From JACVRW01 sp963837445 (lineage in GTDB: Bacteria > Actinomycetota > Thermoleophilia > Solirubrobacterales > Thermoleophilaceae), in assembly GCA_963837445.1 (NCBI GenBank), contig CAWINK010000003.1, positions 62,001 through 126,000 on the forward strand: DNA of 64,000 nt. Reading direction: 5' to 3'. Shown piece by piece: positions 19,724-27,406 of the stretch (positions are counted from its first letter, which is position 1; each line of letters begins with the position of its first letter). Position numbers and translations under genes: made by a program. The notes beneath the pieces are model-generated. The model made no database searches. It was given only the letters and a program-made list of their open reading frames with translations, and was not told the DNA's origin.

Positions 19724-20575
19724 CTACGCGCTGCTGCTCAGGGCACGAGCCGCGGCGACCAGGTCGTCGGCGAGCAACTCCGCTCCCAGCGACCGGGCGA
19801 GGGCCTTCGACGCGCCCGCGCCGCCGATCGCGAGGCGCGCGTGCGCGTTCAGCGCGCGGATGCCGTCAGCGGCATCGAGGAACCGCTGCGCACCGATCGC
19901 GCCGAGCACCACGAGATCGGGCGACAGCTTCATGATCGCGGTCGCGAGATCGGACGTCGGCGTCTCCGCCCCGAGGTAGGCGATCCTCCATCCGCGTTCG
20001 CGCAGGAGGAGCCCGAAGCAGAGCAACCCAAGCTCGTGCTGTTCGCCAGGCGGGCACGCCAGCAGTGCGCCCTGCCCGTCTCCGTCGCCCCAGCCGCGGG
20101 CAAGGGTACGCAGCCTCCCACCGATCACGTTGCTGGCGAAGTGCTCCTGTCCGACGCTGCGCTCCGTTGCTGCCCAGCGCTCGCCCAGGTCGTGCAGGAA
20201 CGGCATGATCACCTGCCCGAGCGCGGACTCGAGGTCGAGCGTTTCGAACGTGTGATCGAGCGTCGCCTGAGCAGCGGGCTCGTCGAGCGCCGTGAGGGCA
20301 TGGTCGAGTTGGCTGATGAGCCCCTCCACCGACACCGGCGCGGGCGAGGCTCGAAGCGCGACGCGCGCTGCCTCCGCCGCCGAGAGCCCCGCGGAGATCT
20401 GGCGGCGCATCTCCCGCACGCGGCGCTCGTCCTCCTTGGAGTACAGCCGCAGGCCGCCAGGCGTCCGCTCGGGCTCGACCAGACCGTAGCGGGTCTCCCA
20501 GGCACGGAGCAGCTCGGGGCTCACCCCAACCCGCCTGCTGAGTTCGCCGATCCGGAGCCTTCCACGCTCTGCCAT
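19724..20575 (-). CDS. litR: CarH/LitR-type B12-dependent photoreceptor, MerR-family regulator
   Basis: 283 residues. N-terminal MerR helix-turn-helix ('RIGELSRRVGVSPELLRAWETRYGL', residues 8-32), a helical B12-clasp domain (~85-160) and a C-terminal Rossmann cobalamin-binding domain. The light-sensing motif Wx9EH is present (Trp134, Glu144-His145) and so is the cobalamin ligand motif ExHxxG (E178-x-H180-x-x-G183). The residue after Trp134 is Ala, where Thermus CarH has the His that ligates cobalt in the photoproduct. In the dark such proteins bind AdoB12, tetramerise and repress; light breaks the tetramer. Divergent from an ECF sigma gene across a 67-nt operator region, as in the litR-litS pair of Streptomyces. 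Confidence 0.85.
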   Translation of the reverse strand: MAERGRLRIGELSRRVGVSPELLRAWETRYGLVEPERTPGGLRLYSKEDERRVREMRRQISAGLSAAEAARVALRASPAPVSVEGLISQLDHALTALDEPAAQATLDHTFETLDLESALGQVIMPFLHDLGERWAATERSVGQEHFASNVIGGRLRTLARGWGDGDGQGALLACPPGEQHELGLLCFGLLLRERGWRIAYLGAETPTSDLATAIMKLSPDLVVLGAIGAQRFLDAADGIRALNAHARLAIGGAGASKALARSLGAELLADDLVAAARALSSSA

Positions 20576-20593
20576 GACGCGCAGTCTACTGAT

Positions 20594-20637
20594 CTAGACG
20601 GTACCTCTACGCAATCTATACAGATGCTGTACAGTAC
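20594..20637 (+). promoter_or_regulatory. four tandem 11-bp direct repeats, probable CarH/LitR operator
   Basis: Four abutting 11-bp units at 20594-20604, 20605-20615, 20616-20626 and 20627-20637 all begin CTnnAC. They fill most of the 67-nt space between litR (start 20575) and the ECF sigma gene (start 20643). Thermus CarH is known to bind a row of 11-bp direct repeats containing a TnnACA-like core, one repeat per DNA-binding head of the tetramer, overlapping the promoter. Units 3 and 4 match TnnACA exactly; units 1 and 2 match TnnAC. Function is inferred from architecture and position. Confidence 0.75.
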
Positions 20638-20642
20638 AGCCG

Positions 20643-21236
20643 ATGATCGCCACCCGGCTGCACTGGACCGACAACACCGATGAAGGGCTGATGGGCCGAG
20701 TCGCGGGGGGCGACGTCCGCGCCTTCGAGGCCGTCTACGACCGCTATCACCGCCAGGCGTATTCGCTGGCCCGTCACATCACTGGCGTGACCGCCGGCGC
20801 CGAGGAGGCGACCCAAGACGCGTTCCTCTCACTCTGGCGCGGAGCCTCCAGCTTCGACCCCAAGCGGGGGACGCTCGTCACTTGGCTCCTCGCGCTCGTG
20901 CGTAACCGCAGCATCGATTGGATGCGGCGGGGCAGGTCCCGTGCTCTGGACCATGCGTTCAACGAGGGCGCCGCTGAGAGGATCGAGGCGCCGGAGCGCA
21001 CCGAGGAGCAGGTTCTTGCGATCCAGGAGTACGACCGCGCACTCCGCCTCGTGGCCGAGCTCCCGCAGGAGCAGCGCGAGGTCATCAACCTCGCGTACCT
21101 CGCGGGCTACACCCAGGCGGAGATTGCCGCGAGGGTCGGTATCCCCGTCGGGACAGTCAAGGGCCGGGTACGCCTGGGGCTGCTCAAGCTGCGCCAAGCA
21201 GCGGAGCGCGAGGCGGCCCCCGTGCCTGCCGCCTGA
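20643..21236 (+). CDS. ECF-family RNA polymerase sigma factor (LitS-like)
   Basis: 197 residues. Sigma region 2 (residues ~25-95: 'FEAVYDRYHRQAYSLARHI', 'AEEATQDAFLSLWRGASSF', 'LVTWLLALVRNRSIDWMRR') and region 4 (~130-185: 'LPQEQREVINLAYLAGYTQAEIAARVGIPVGTVKGRVRLGLLKLR'). No anti-sigma gene follows; control is presumably transcriptional by the divergent CarH-type repressor. The ATG at 20643 starts only 5 nt after the last operator repeat, so either the mRNA is leaderless or translation begins at a later Met (20691). It would direct transcription of light-induced genes, plausibly the lipid operon downstream. Confidence 0.85.
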   Translation: MIATRLHWTDNTDEGLMGRVAGGDVRAFEAVYDRYHRQAYSLARHITGVTAGAEEATQDAFLSLWRGASSFDPKRGTLVTWLLALVRNRSIDWMRRGRSRALDHAFNEGAAERIEAPERTEEQVLAIQEYDRALRLVAELPQEQREVINLAYLAGYTQAEIAARVGIPVGTVKGRVRLGLLKLRQAAEREAAPVPAA

Positions 21237-21255
21237 CCCACACTCAACACTACGT

Positions 21256-22023
21256 CTAGGCGCTGGCCCGGAGGATCAGGCCCGCGACCTGCTCCGGGTC
21301 GTCCCAGGTGGGGACGTGACCGCAGCCGCGCAGCACGTATGAGCGCCATCCCGGGGGCACCCGGCGAGGTGGCTTGACCAGGCGGTCCAGCTCGCCCCAC
21401 GCGAGCGTCACCGGCACCTCGATCTGCTCCGCGCCGTCGAAGACCGTCGCACGCATGGCCGCGTTGGCGCTCTCGTACGACGGCGCCCGCGTGTACGCCC
21501 GCACCAGCCGGGCGGCAGCGGCCGGTGGGACGCGCTCTGGATGGCCGACGGTCCCACGCAACAGCAATCGCCGGCCCCTGCGCGTCCGCGCGAACGCCGA
21601 CAACCCGGGCGAAAGCAGGTGGGCGAGCGTTCGTAGGTCGGGTCCGCCACGCTCGCCCAGAGGGCGGCCCCAGAACCCGGCCGAGCTCAGGCCCGTCACC
21701 GACAGCGCCCGGCGGGTTTTTGCGAGTTCGAGCGCCACCCACCCCCCCAGCGAGTTGCCGACCATGTGCGCGCGCTCCATGCCGAGCCCGTCCATGAAGC
21801 GCCCGATGCCGGCGGCGAGCGCCTGCGGCGTGGGCGCCGCGTCATCCGGGAGCGGCGGCGACGCCCCGAAGCCCGGCATGTCGAGGGCGATCACGTCCCG
21901 TTCGGCACCGAGCAGTTCGATGACCGGCTCCCAGACGACGAGCTCTGCGCCGAGCGGATGGATCAGAATGATCGGCTCACCCCTCCCCACGCGTATGTAA
22001 TGAAGGAGGCTCTCGGCGCCCAT
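21256..22023 (-). CDS. alpha/beta-hydrolase
   Basis: 255 residues from ATG 22023. Core features: oxyanion region 'IILIHPLGAELVVWEPVI', 'VIALDMPGFGASPPLP', nucleophile elbow 'MVGNSLGGWVALELA' (Ser), acid in 'LAWGELDRLVKPP' and terminal His in 'VLRGCGHVPTWDDPEQ'. Substrate cannot be told. It converges on the ECF gene (19 nt apart). Its ATG overlaps the ATG of the SDR gene on the opposite strand (CATGG palindrome), so one of the two may start further in; a GTG at about 21994 is an option here. Confidence 0.75.
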   Translation of the reverse strand: MGAESLLHYIRVGRGEPIILIHPLGAELVVWEPVIELLGAERDVIALDMPGFGASPPLPDDAAPTPQALAAGIGRFMDGLGMERAHMVGNSLGGWVALELAKTRRALSVTGLSSAGFWGRPLGERGGPDLRTLAHLLSPGLSAFARTRRGRRLLLRGTVGHPERVPPAAAARLVRAYTRAPSYESANAAMRATVFDGAEQIEVPVTLAWGELDRLVKPPRRVPPGWRSYVLRGCGHVPTWDDPEQVAGLILRASA

Positions 22024-22801
22024 GGACTTCAACGGACTCACAGCGCTAGTCACAGGTTCCAACCGGGGGATCGGGAGGGCGATCGCTGATGAGCTCTCCC
22101 GCAGGCCGCTCGGCGCGCTCCTCTGCGGCGTGCGCCGCGGAGGGGGCGAGCCGCCGGTGGCTCCACCGGGAGGCGCGGCGGTGGTACGGACGGTCGAGGT
22201 AAACCTCTCGTCGCGCGAGTCGATCGAGGACGCGGCCGCGACGCTGCCCGAGGTTGACCTCCTCGTGAACAACGCGGGCGTGATGACCGGGGGGCTGCTC
22301 GAGGGCCAGGACACGGACGAGGTCTACGAGATGTTCCAGGTGAATCTCGTCGGGCTGGTGCACCTGACGAAGCTCCTGCTGCCCGGGATGCTCGAGCGCG
22401 GCCGCGGCACCATCGTCAACAACGCCAGCATCAGCGGCTACGCCTGGTTCCCGGCGGCCACGACCTACGCCGCCGCCAAGACGGGCGTCGTGGCGTTCAG
22501 CGAGTCGCTGCGGCGAGAGCTGCGCGGAACCGGGGTGAACGTGCTCCACCTCGTGACCCCGGGGGTCGACACGGATATGCTCGACGCCACCCGCGAGGTG
22601 TACGGCGGCCACATGGATGCCGACGCGTGGAGCGACGAGAGCCCCTCCGAGTGGGCGGCGAAGGTCGTACGCGCCATCGAGCGTGACGATCACGTGCTCG
22701 GCCCGGGTGGAAGGCTCGCGCTCGTCAAGCTCGCCTCGCGCGGTCCCGCGGCGCTGCTGGACACGCTTTCCAGCCGCATGTTCACGCGTGAGCGCCGGTA
22801 G
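22022..22801 (+). CDS. SDR-family oxidoreductase
   Basis: 259 residues. Rossmann cofactor motif 'TGSNRGIG' (residues ~11-18), 'LLVNNAGVM', catalytic Ser/Tyr/Lys pattern 'NNASISGYAWFPAATTYAAAKTG' and 'LVTPGVDTDML'. Classical SDR length and NAD(P)(H)-dependent. A good ribosome site AAGGAGG lies at 22001-22007, rather far (about 14 nt) from the ATG. Its 3' end overlaps the convergent fatty-acid methyltransferase by 112 nt. Probably part of the same light-controlled set; substrate unknown. Confidence 0.8.
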   Translation: MDFNGLTALVTGSNRGIGRAIADELSRRPLGALLCGVRRGGGEPPVAPPGGAAVVRTVEVNLSSRESIEDAAATLPEVDLLVNNAGVMTGGLLEGQDTDEVYEMFQVNLVGLVHLTKLLLPGMLERGRGTIVNNASISGYAWFPAATTYAAAKTGVVAFSESLRRELRGTGVNVLHLVTPGVDTDMLDATREVYGGHMDADAWSDESPSEWAAKVVRAIERDDHVLGPGGRLALVKLASRGPAALLDTLSSRMFTRERR

Positions 22802-23958
22802 GCCGGGCCTGCCAGCAGCGTCTGGACCGTCCCGATCCGGCGCTCGCGGAACCCGCCCTCGGACCAGGCGAAGTAGAACTCGAACAGGCGGATGAAGCGG
22901 GAGTCGCACCCCAGTTGCCTGGCCCTGTCCTCGGACCTGAGCCAGGCCTCGCGCCAGCGCCGCAGCGTGGGCGGGTAGCCGGCCGTGATGTCATCGACGT
23001 CCAGCGTCCGCAGCTCGGTTGCCCCCTTGATGGAGTGGCCTAGCACCTCGAGCGACGGAAGACAGCCTCCGGGGAAGATGATCTCGTTTGCGAAGCTGCG
23101 CGATCCCTTCTCGACCTCGTACGCGCGGTCGTCGATCGTGATCGCCTGGAGCAGCATCAGCCCGTCCGGCTCGAGCAGCTCCGAGCAAACCGAGAAGAAG
23201 GTCTCGAAGTACTGCCAGCCGACGGCCTCGATCATCTCGATCGAGACGAGCTTGGAGTACTTTCCGCTCAGGTCGCGGTAGTCGCTGAGGACGACCTCGA
23301 CCCGGTTCTCCAGGCCCGCAGCTCGAACGCGATCACGCGCAACCTCGTACTGCTCGCGGGACAGCGTCGCGGTGGTAACCCGGCATTTGTAGCGCTCCGC
23401 GGCGTGCAGCGCCATCGAGCCCCAGCCCGTGCCGATCTCGAGCAGGTGGTCGTCTGGCGTCAGCTCGAGCTTTCGGCAGGCGAGGTCGAGCTTTGCCTCC
23501 TGCGCGTCGCGCAGCGTCGCTGCCGGCGAGTCCCATACGCCGCAGGAGTAGGTCATCGTCTCGTCGAGGAACAGACCGAACAGATCGTTGCCGAGGTCGT
23601 AATGCGAGGCGATGTGCCGACGCGCCGCGGCGCGCGTGTTGCGGGGCACCCGGGTGAGCGCGTTCCGGAGTGGCGCGAGCGGTGCCCGGAGGCGGTCGAG
23701 CCGGGGGGCTTCGCGCGCCGCGATCCGTACGAGCGTCACGAGGTCGTCGCAGTCCCAACTCCCGGCGGCATAGCTCTCGGCGATTCCGCGGCTGCCCCGG
23801 GCGAGCGCTCGCCAGAAGGAGCCGTCGTGGACGACGATCGTGACCTGGAGGGCGGCGCCGGGCGGCCCGAACGAGCGGCGCTCGCCGGACTCGACGATCT
23901 CGATGCGCCCGTGCCTCAGGCGCCCCAGCAGGGCGGACATGAGTGCTCGCCAGGTCAT
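22690..23958 (-). CDS. cyclopropane-fatty-acid-phospholipid synthase family methyltransferase
   Basis: 422 residues. N-terminal lipid-binding segment and C-terminal SAM methyltransferase: 'ASHYDLGNDLFGLFLDETMTYSCG', SAM motif 'LLEIGTGWGSMALHAAE', 'SIEMIEAVGWQYFETFF', 'FIFPGG'-type 'EIIFPGGCLPSLEVLG' and 'FYFAWSEGGFRERRIGTVQ'. It adds a methylene or methyl carbon to unsaturated acyl chains of phospholipids. Family members next to DUF1365 and a flavin oxidoreductase occur in light and singlet-oxygen regulons. ATG 23958 overlaps the DUF1365 stop. The C-terminal ~35 residues beyond 'LLAGPAY' run into the convergent SDR gene and are not typical. Confidence 0.87.
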   Translation of the reverse strand: MTWRALMSALLGRLRHGRIEIVESGERRSFGPPGAALQVTIVVHDGSFWRALARGSRGIAESYAAGSWDCDDLVTLVRIAAREAPRLDRLRAPLAPLRNALTRVPRNTRAAARRHIASHYDLGNDLFGLFLDETMTYSCGVWDSPAATLRDAQEAKLDLACRKLELTPDDHLLEIGTGWGSMALHAAERYKCRVTTATLSREQYEVARDRVRAAGLENRVEVVLSDYRDLSGKYSKLVSIEMIEAVGWQYFETFFSVCSELLEPDGLMLLQAITIDDRAYEVEKGSRSFANEIIFPGGCLPSLEVLGHSIKGATELRTLDVDDITAGYPPTLRRWREAWLRSEDRARQLGCDSRFIRLFEFYFAWSEGGFRERRIGTVQTLLAGPAYRRSRVNMRLESVSSSAAGPREASLTSASLPPGPST

Positions 23959-24615
23959 CGCGTCGCCGGGTGGGGGTGATAGGGCGCGCCCTTCAGCTTC
24001 AACCGCGCCGCGTGCGCGTAGATGCCGGCCACGACGCGCGCGCTCATGAACGGGTAGCGGACGAGCTGCCAGGCGGAGAACTCGCGGCGACGTCAGCGCG
24101 AGCGTGGCGTCGAAGTCGACGGCGCCGTCGCGGTGGCTTTCCATGTGCACTCGGAGCTGTTGCCCGGGGGTTGTCATCCGAATGCGGTACTCCGAGTCCA
24201 TTCCCAGGAACGGCGAGACGTGAAGAGCCTTGTCGACCGTCGAGTCCAGGTCGTCCAGGACGTAGGTGTGGCTCTCTCCCCAGGGCGTGTTCGTGACCTC
24301 GGCGAGCACTCGCTCGACCTCCTCCCCGTTCCGATCGAAGCAGTAGTAGAGGCTGACCGGGTTGAAGAGATGACCGAACGTGCGCACGTGCGTGAGCAGC
24401 CGGACCGGCCCGTCGTGCTGGACGTCGAGGTAGTCGCCGCGCCGAAACCAGGCTGGGGCCGGCCGCCGGGCCGACCACATGGGCACGCGGTCGAGCAGCT
24501 CCGGCAGCTCGTCGAAGTCGAGGTAGCTCATGAACAGCCGCTGGCTGAACTCGTGCTCGACCGGCGTGTGGCGGCGGTGACGAACCCAGCCCTCATACAG
24601 CGCGCTGGCGGTCAC
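23955..24615 (-). CDS. DUF1365 family protein (frameshift near 24090)
   Basis: About 219 residues after repair. GTG start 24615 overlaps the upstream oxidoreductase stop. 'ALYEGWVRHRRHTPVEHEF', 'RLFMSYLDFDELPELLD', 'RTFGHLFNPVSLYYCF', 'EVTNTPWGESHTYVL' and 'HVSPFLGMDSEYRI' identify DUF1365. After 'DATLALTSP' one extra base near 24085-24091 must be skipped; the continuing frame gives 'REFSAWQLVRYPFMSARVVAGIYAHAARLKLKGAPYHPHP', the expected end of the family, with TGA at 23957-23955. Function unknown, but it almost always accompanies COG2907 and a CFA-type enzyme. Confidence 0.82.
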
Positions 24616-25856
24616 GGCATGGACCTGCCGAAGCTCTCGCAAACGCGGAGGGCCGAGGTCACGCCGTCCTCGTGGAAGCCGTAGCCCCAGTACGCGCCGC
24701 AGAAGTGGGTGCGGCGCGCGCCGCTCAGCTCGTCCCACCGGCGCTGCGCTGCGAGGCCGGCCGGCGTATAGACCGGGTGGTGGTAGCGAATCCGGCGGAT
24801 CACGGAGTCCGGGTCGATGGCCTCCGCATGGTTCAGGGTTACGCAGAACTCATCCGAGGCGCGTAGCGACTGGAGGCGATTCATGTGGTAGGTCACGGTC
24901 GTCCTGCCCACGGGCTCGTCCAGCAGGTGAAAGTTCCAGCTCGCCCACGCTCGCTTGCGGCGGGGAAGGAGCGAGCGGTCGGTGTGGAGGATCGCCTCGT
25001 TCTCCTGGTAGGGGATCGCTCCGAGCACCTCGGCCTCCGTCTGGCTGACGTCGGCGAGCATCGCGAGCGCCTGGTCCGAGTGCGCGGCGATGATCACCTC
25101 GTCGAAGCTCTCGGGCTCGCCGCCCACGGGCGTCACCTCGACGCGGTCGTCCATACGCTCGATCGACCTGACCGGTGTGGAGAGGCGCACCCGATCTCCG
25201 AGGGGACGGATGAGCGCCTCGACGTAGCGCGCAGAGCCGCCGCGGACCGTCCGCCAGTTCGGGCGGCCGCTCAGCCCCAACATGCCGTGGTTCGCAAAGA
25301 ACTCGGCCAGCATGCCCGCCGGGAAGTCCCACATGCGACTCGGGTCGGCGGACCACACCGCGGAGGCCTGCGGCACGATGAGACGCCTCACGAACTCGTC
25401 CGAGTAACCGCCGGAGTGGAGGAACTCGGCGAGCGTCGGGCCGGAGCCATTCAGCCCGATGATGGTCGGTGCCTCGCGATTGAAGCGCATCAGGTCACGG
25501 ATCATGCGGTGAAACGAGGGCCGCGCGATATTCGAGCGGCATGCAAACAACCCGTTGGGTGATGCGCCGTTGTACTCGAAATTCCCACCGTCGCTGACCG
25601 AGAAGCTCATCTCGGAGGGCTGCGTGGCCACGCCGAGGTTTTCCAGGAGGCGCTCGAAGGCGGGGTAGGTGCGGTCGTTCAGGACGATGAAGCCGGTGTC
25701 GACGTGATGCGTCTCGTCGGGGGTGTCGACGCGGATCGTGTTGGTGTGCCCACCGGCGTACGCGTTCGCCTCGAAGAGGGTGATTTCATGGTGCTCGTGG
25801 AGGAGATGGGCGCAGACGAGTCCGGAGACCCCCGCCCCGACGATCGCGATCTTCAC
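24612..25856 (-). CDS. FAD-dependent amine-oxidase-like oxidoreductase (COG2907 type)
   Basis: 414 residues. N-terminal FAD motif 'KIAIVGAGVSGLVCAHLLHE' and 'LFEANAYAGGHTNTI', then 'VDTGFIVLNDRTYPAFERLLENLGV', and 'ARPSFHRMIRDLMRFNREAP' typical of the predicted NAD/FAD-binding COG2907 family; the C-terminal 'THFCGAYWGYGFHEDGVTSAL' completes the flavin site. Relatives form operons with DUF1365 and cyclopropane-type methyltransferases, and one such set makes methylated furan fatty acids in Rhodobacter (a flavin desaturase plus methyltransferase). Start GTG overlaps the upstream membrane gene stop (GTGA). Confidence 0.85.
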   Translation of the reverse strand: MKIAIVGAGVSGLVCAHLLHEHHEITLFEANAYAGGHTNTIRVDTPDETHHVDTGFIVLNDRTYPAFERLLENLGVATQPSEMSFSVSDGGNFEYNGASPNGLFACRSNIARPSFHRMIRDLMRFNREAPTIIGLNGSGPTLAEFLHSGGYSDEFVRRLIVPQASAVWSADPSRMWDFPAGMLAEFFANHGMLGLSGRPNWRTVRGGSARYVEALIRPLGDRVRLSTPVRSIERMDDRVEVTPVGGEPESFDEVIIAAHSDQALAMLADVSQTEAEVLGAIPYQENEAILHTDRSLLPRRKRAWASWNFHLLDEPVGRTTVTYHMNRLQSLRASDEFCVTLNHAEAIDPDSVIRRIRYHHPVYTPAGLAAQRRWDELSGARRTHFCGAYWGYGFHEDGVTSALRVCESFGRSMP

Positions 25857-26227
25857 CGTTCGACCGCCGCCGCCAGGGCTGCGCCTGCCAGGGCCGATGC
25901 TCCAGCGAGGGCGAGCGTTCCCCTTCGGGCTCGCAACGGGACCGCGTCGCCCGCGGCGAGCGTCGCGGCGAGATCGGCTAGATCACCGCCCACGGCGGCC
26001 AGCAGCCACGGCGTCACGGCGCCGTCACGGCCAGCCGCCCACGCGGCGCCGGCGGCCAATCCGATGTCGCGGGCTCCGAGTCCGCGGAGTGCCACGTGCA
26101 CCGCGGGCTGCTCCCCGGCCGGCCCGAGCCAGCTCGCCCCGACCCGGTGGGGTAGGGCTATCAGCGCCAAGCCGAACGCGATGCGCCCGGCGGCGAACGT
26201 CACTGTGAAGCGGTTTGCCCGGTCCAT
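25853..26227 (-). CDS. small hydrophobic membrane protein, first gene of the lipid operon
   Basis: 124 residues, rich in Ala, Leu and Gly, with three or four hydrophobic stretches ('FAAGRIAFGLALIALPHRV', 'GLGARDIGLAAGAAWAA', 'WLLAAVGGDLADLAATLAAG', 'LALAGASALAGAALAA'). Resembles short actinobacterial proteins with a DUF4267-like layout, but I am not sure of the family. An AGGAG site precedes ATG 26227. A GGTCCC/GGGACC inverted pair (26252-26257 and 26282-26287) lies in its promoter region. Confidence 0.65.
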   Translation of the reverse strand: MDRANRFTVTFAAGRIAFGLALIALPHRVGASWLGPAGEQPAVHVALRGLGARDIGLAAGAAWAAGRDGAVTPWLLAAVGGDLADLAATLAAGDAVPLRARRGTLALAGASALAGAALAAAVER

Positions 26228-26395
26228 GCTCTCCTCTACGCGCGAAGAGCGGGTCCCGATCAGTCCTCTCGATAAAAATGTGGGACCAAGGCCGCGATCT
26301 CAGCCGCGGGTGACTCTGGGCAAGGGTTGAACGGCCAGTCCGAGGGTAGGTTCGACCATCAACTTCTTAAGCAACGCCCCGGAGGACAACGAGAT

Positions 26396-26599
26396 ATGAC
26401 CCCTGCCGACGCCCGCGCCCGGAAGGTCCTGGGGAAAGACCCGGGCGCGACCCTGATCACCCTCGCCGCCTTCCTCGCGTTCGTTCTCTCGGTGACCCTC
26501 TGGTTCACGGACTCACGCGAGGAGGCCTTGTTCACTGGGCTGTGGGTGCCCTCGATACTCGCGGTCGGCGCGTTCTACGCCGCACTGCGAGGCCGTTAG
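26396..26599 (+). CDS. small membrane protein
   Basis: 67 residues. ATG 26396 chosen because GGAGG (26381-26385) lies 10 nt upstream. Two hydrophobic segments ('ATLITLAAFLAFVLSVTLWF' and 'GLWVPSILAVGAFYAAL') and a short polar N-terminus. No family recognised. Followed after 2 nt by another small membrane protein, so the two are likely co-expressed. Confidence 0.6.
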   Translation: MTPADARARKVLGKDPGATLITLAAFLAFVLSVTLWFTDSREEALFTGLWVPSILAVGAFYAALRGR

Positions 26600-26601
26600 T
26601 C

Positions 26602-26802
26602 ATGACCGCGGGACTCCTCATAGCCGGTGTGATCATCTTCGCCATGGTGGTGGCAGGCGTTTGGCTGATGCAGTACGCAGAGGCCGAGCCTGCCGCTCGC
26701 GCCGTTGGGCGGGCCCCCGATCCGGCGGAAGAACAGGAAGCTCTGGAGAGCCTCTCAACTCCACGGTCGAGCATCCTCGTCGAGCGCCCGTCAAAAGACT
26801 GA
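26602..26802 (+). CDS. small single-span membrane protein
   Basis: 66 residues: one N-terminal transmembrane helix ('AGLLIAGVIIFAMVVAGVWLM') and an acidic, Pro-rich cytoplasmic or external tail ending 'ILVERPSKD'. ATG 26602 follows the preceding stop by 2 nt. No family recognised. Confidence 0.55.
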   Translation: MTAGLLIAGVIIFAMVVAGVWLMQYAEAEPAARAVGRAPDPAEEQEALESLSTPRSSILVERPSKD

Positions 26803-26985
26803 GTTCGCGCTCGGCCGCTCGGCGCTTCTCTCAAGACGTCGTCCGCTTGCCTGCCCATGCAGTCGGGAGCCCGCACACTGTCGCTTCCAACGCTCGCGAG
26901 CTTTGTAGAAGCGGGCACCGCCCATGGGGTTGCTCCCGCCAACGCGAGGCGGTACGGTCGGGACACCACGTGCAAGGAGGATGAG

Positions 26986-27282
26986 ATGCACGCTCGCGTC
27001 ACGACGTTGGACATGGATCCGGCGAGGGTGGACGACGTTCGTAACCAGCTCCAGAGGGATGACGTCCCGGAGTTCAAGAAGCTCGAGGGCTTCAAGGGCA
27101 TGACTCTCCTGACCGAGCGTCAGACCGGGAAGACGATTGCGCTCACCTTCTGGGAGAGCGAGGATGCGCTTCGCCAGAGCGAGGAGGCCGTGGAGGGCGC
27201 ACGGAGGCGGGCCGCGGAGTCCGGCGCCGCCGGTGAGCCGCAGGTCGAGCGCTTCGAGGTCATCCTGGACACGATGGCCTGA
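26986..27282 (+). CDS. dimeric alpha/beta-barrel (ABM-like) protein
   Basis: 98 residues. AAGGAGG at 26974-26980 sets the ATG at 26986. The pattern 'ARVTTLDMDPARVDDVRNQLQRDDVPEFKKLEGFKGMTLLTERQTGKTIALTFWESEDALRQSEE' is that of ferredoxin-like ABM-fold proteins (two beta-alpha-beta units) that act as small monooxygenases or ligand-binding domains. Substrate unknown. Last gene before the second tRNA-Val fragment. Confidence 0.7.
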   Translation: MHARVTTLDMDPARVDDVRNQLQRDDVPEFKKLEGFKGMTLLTERQTGKTIALTFWESEDALRQSEEAVEGARRRAAESGAAGEPQVERFEVILDTMA

Positions 27283-27406
27283 CTCGCCCCAGAGGGTCGC
27301 ACGCGCGTGACGTCTATGCGGTCCGACCGCCAGCGAGGGAACGGTGTTGTTGATCCTCGTCACGACCTCGGTCACCTCGACCTCGACGGCGTCGGCCATA
27401 GCATCA

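Noticed and set aside
20643..21255. ChrR-type anti-sigma gene expected next to a singlet-oxygen ECF factor
   Set aside because: Only 19 nt separate the ECF stop from the convergent hydrolase; no anti-sigma gene is present, which favours control by the CarH-type repressor.
22690..24738. Single fused DUF1365-methyltransferase protein
   Set aside because: The apparent fusion arises because the frameshift in DUF1365 puts its first part in the methyltransferase frame; after repair DUF1365 ends at 23955 and the methyltransferase has its own ATG at 23958.
26252..26287. GGTCCC...GGGACC inverted pair upstream of the lipid operon
   Set aside because: 6-bp arms with a 24-bp spacer are weak in GC-rich DNA; it could be an operator but no second copy or regulator supports it.
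26913..26926. Short match to the 3' end of tRNA-Val (GGGCACCGCCCAT)
   Set aside because: Only 13-14 bp with no anticodon or T-arm context; could be chance in GC-rich DNA or a trace of a further scar. Not strong enough to list.
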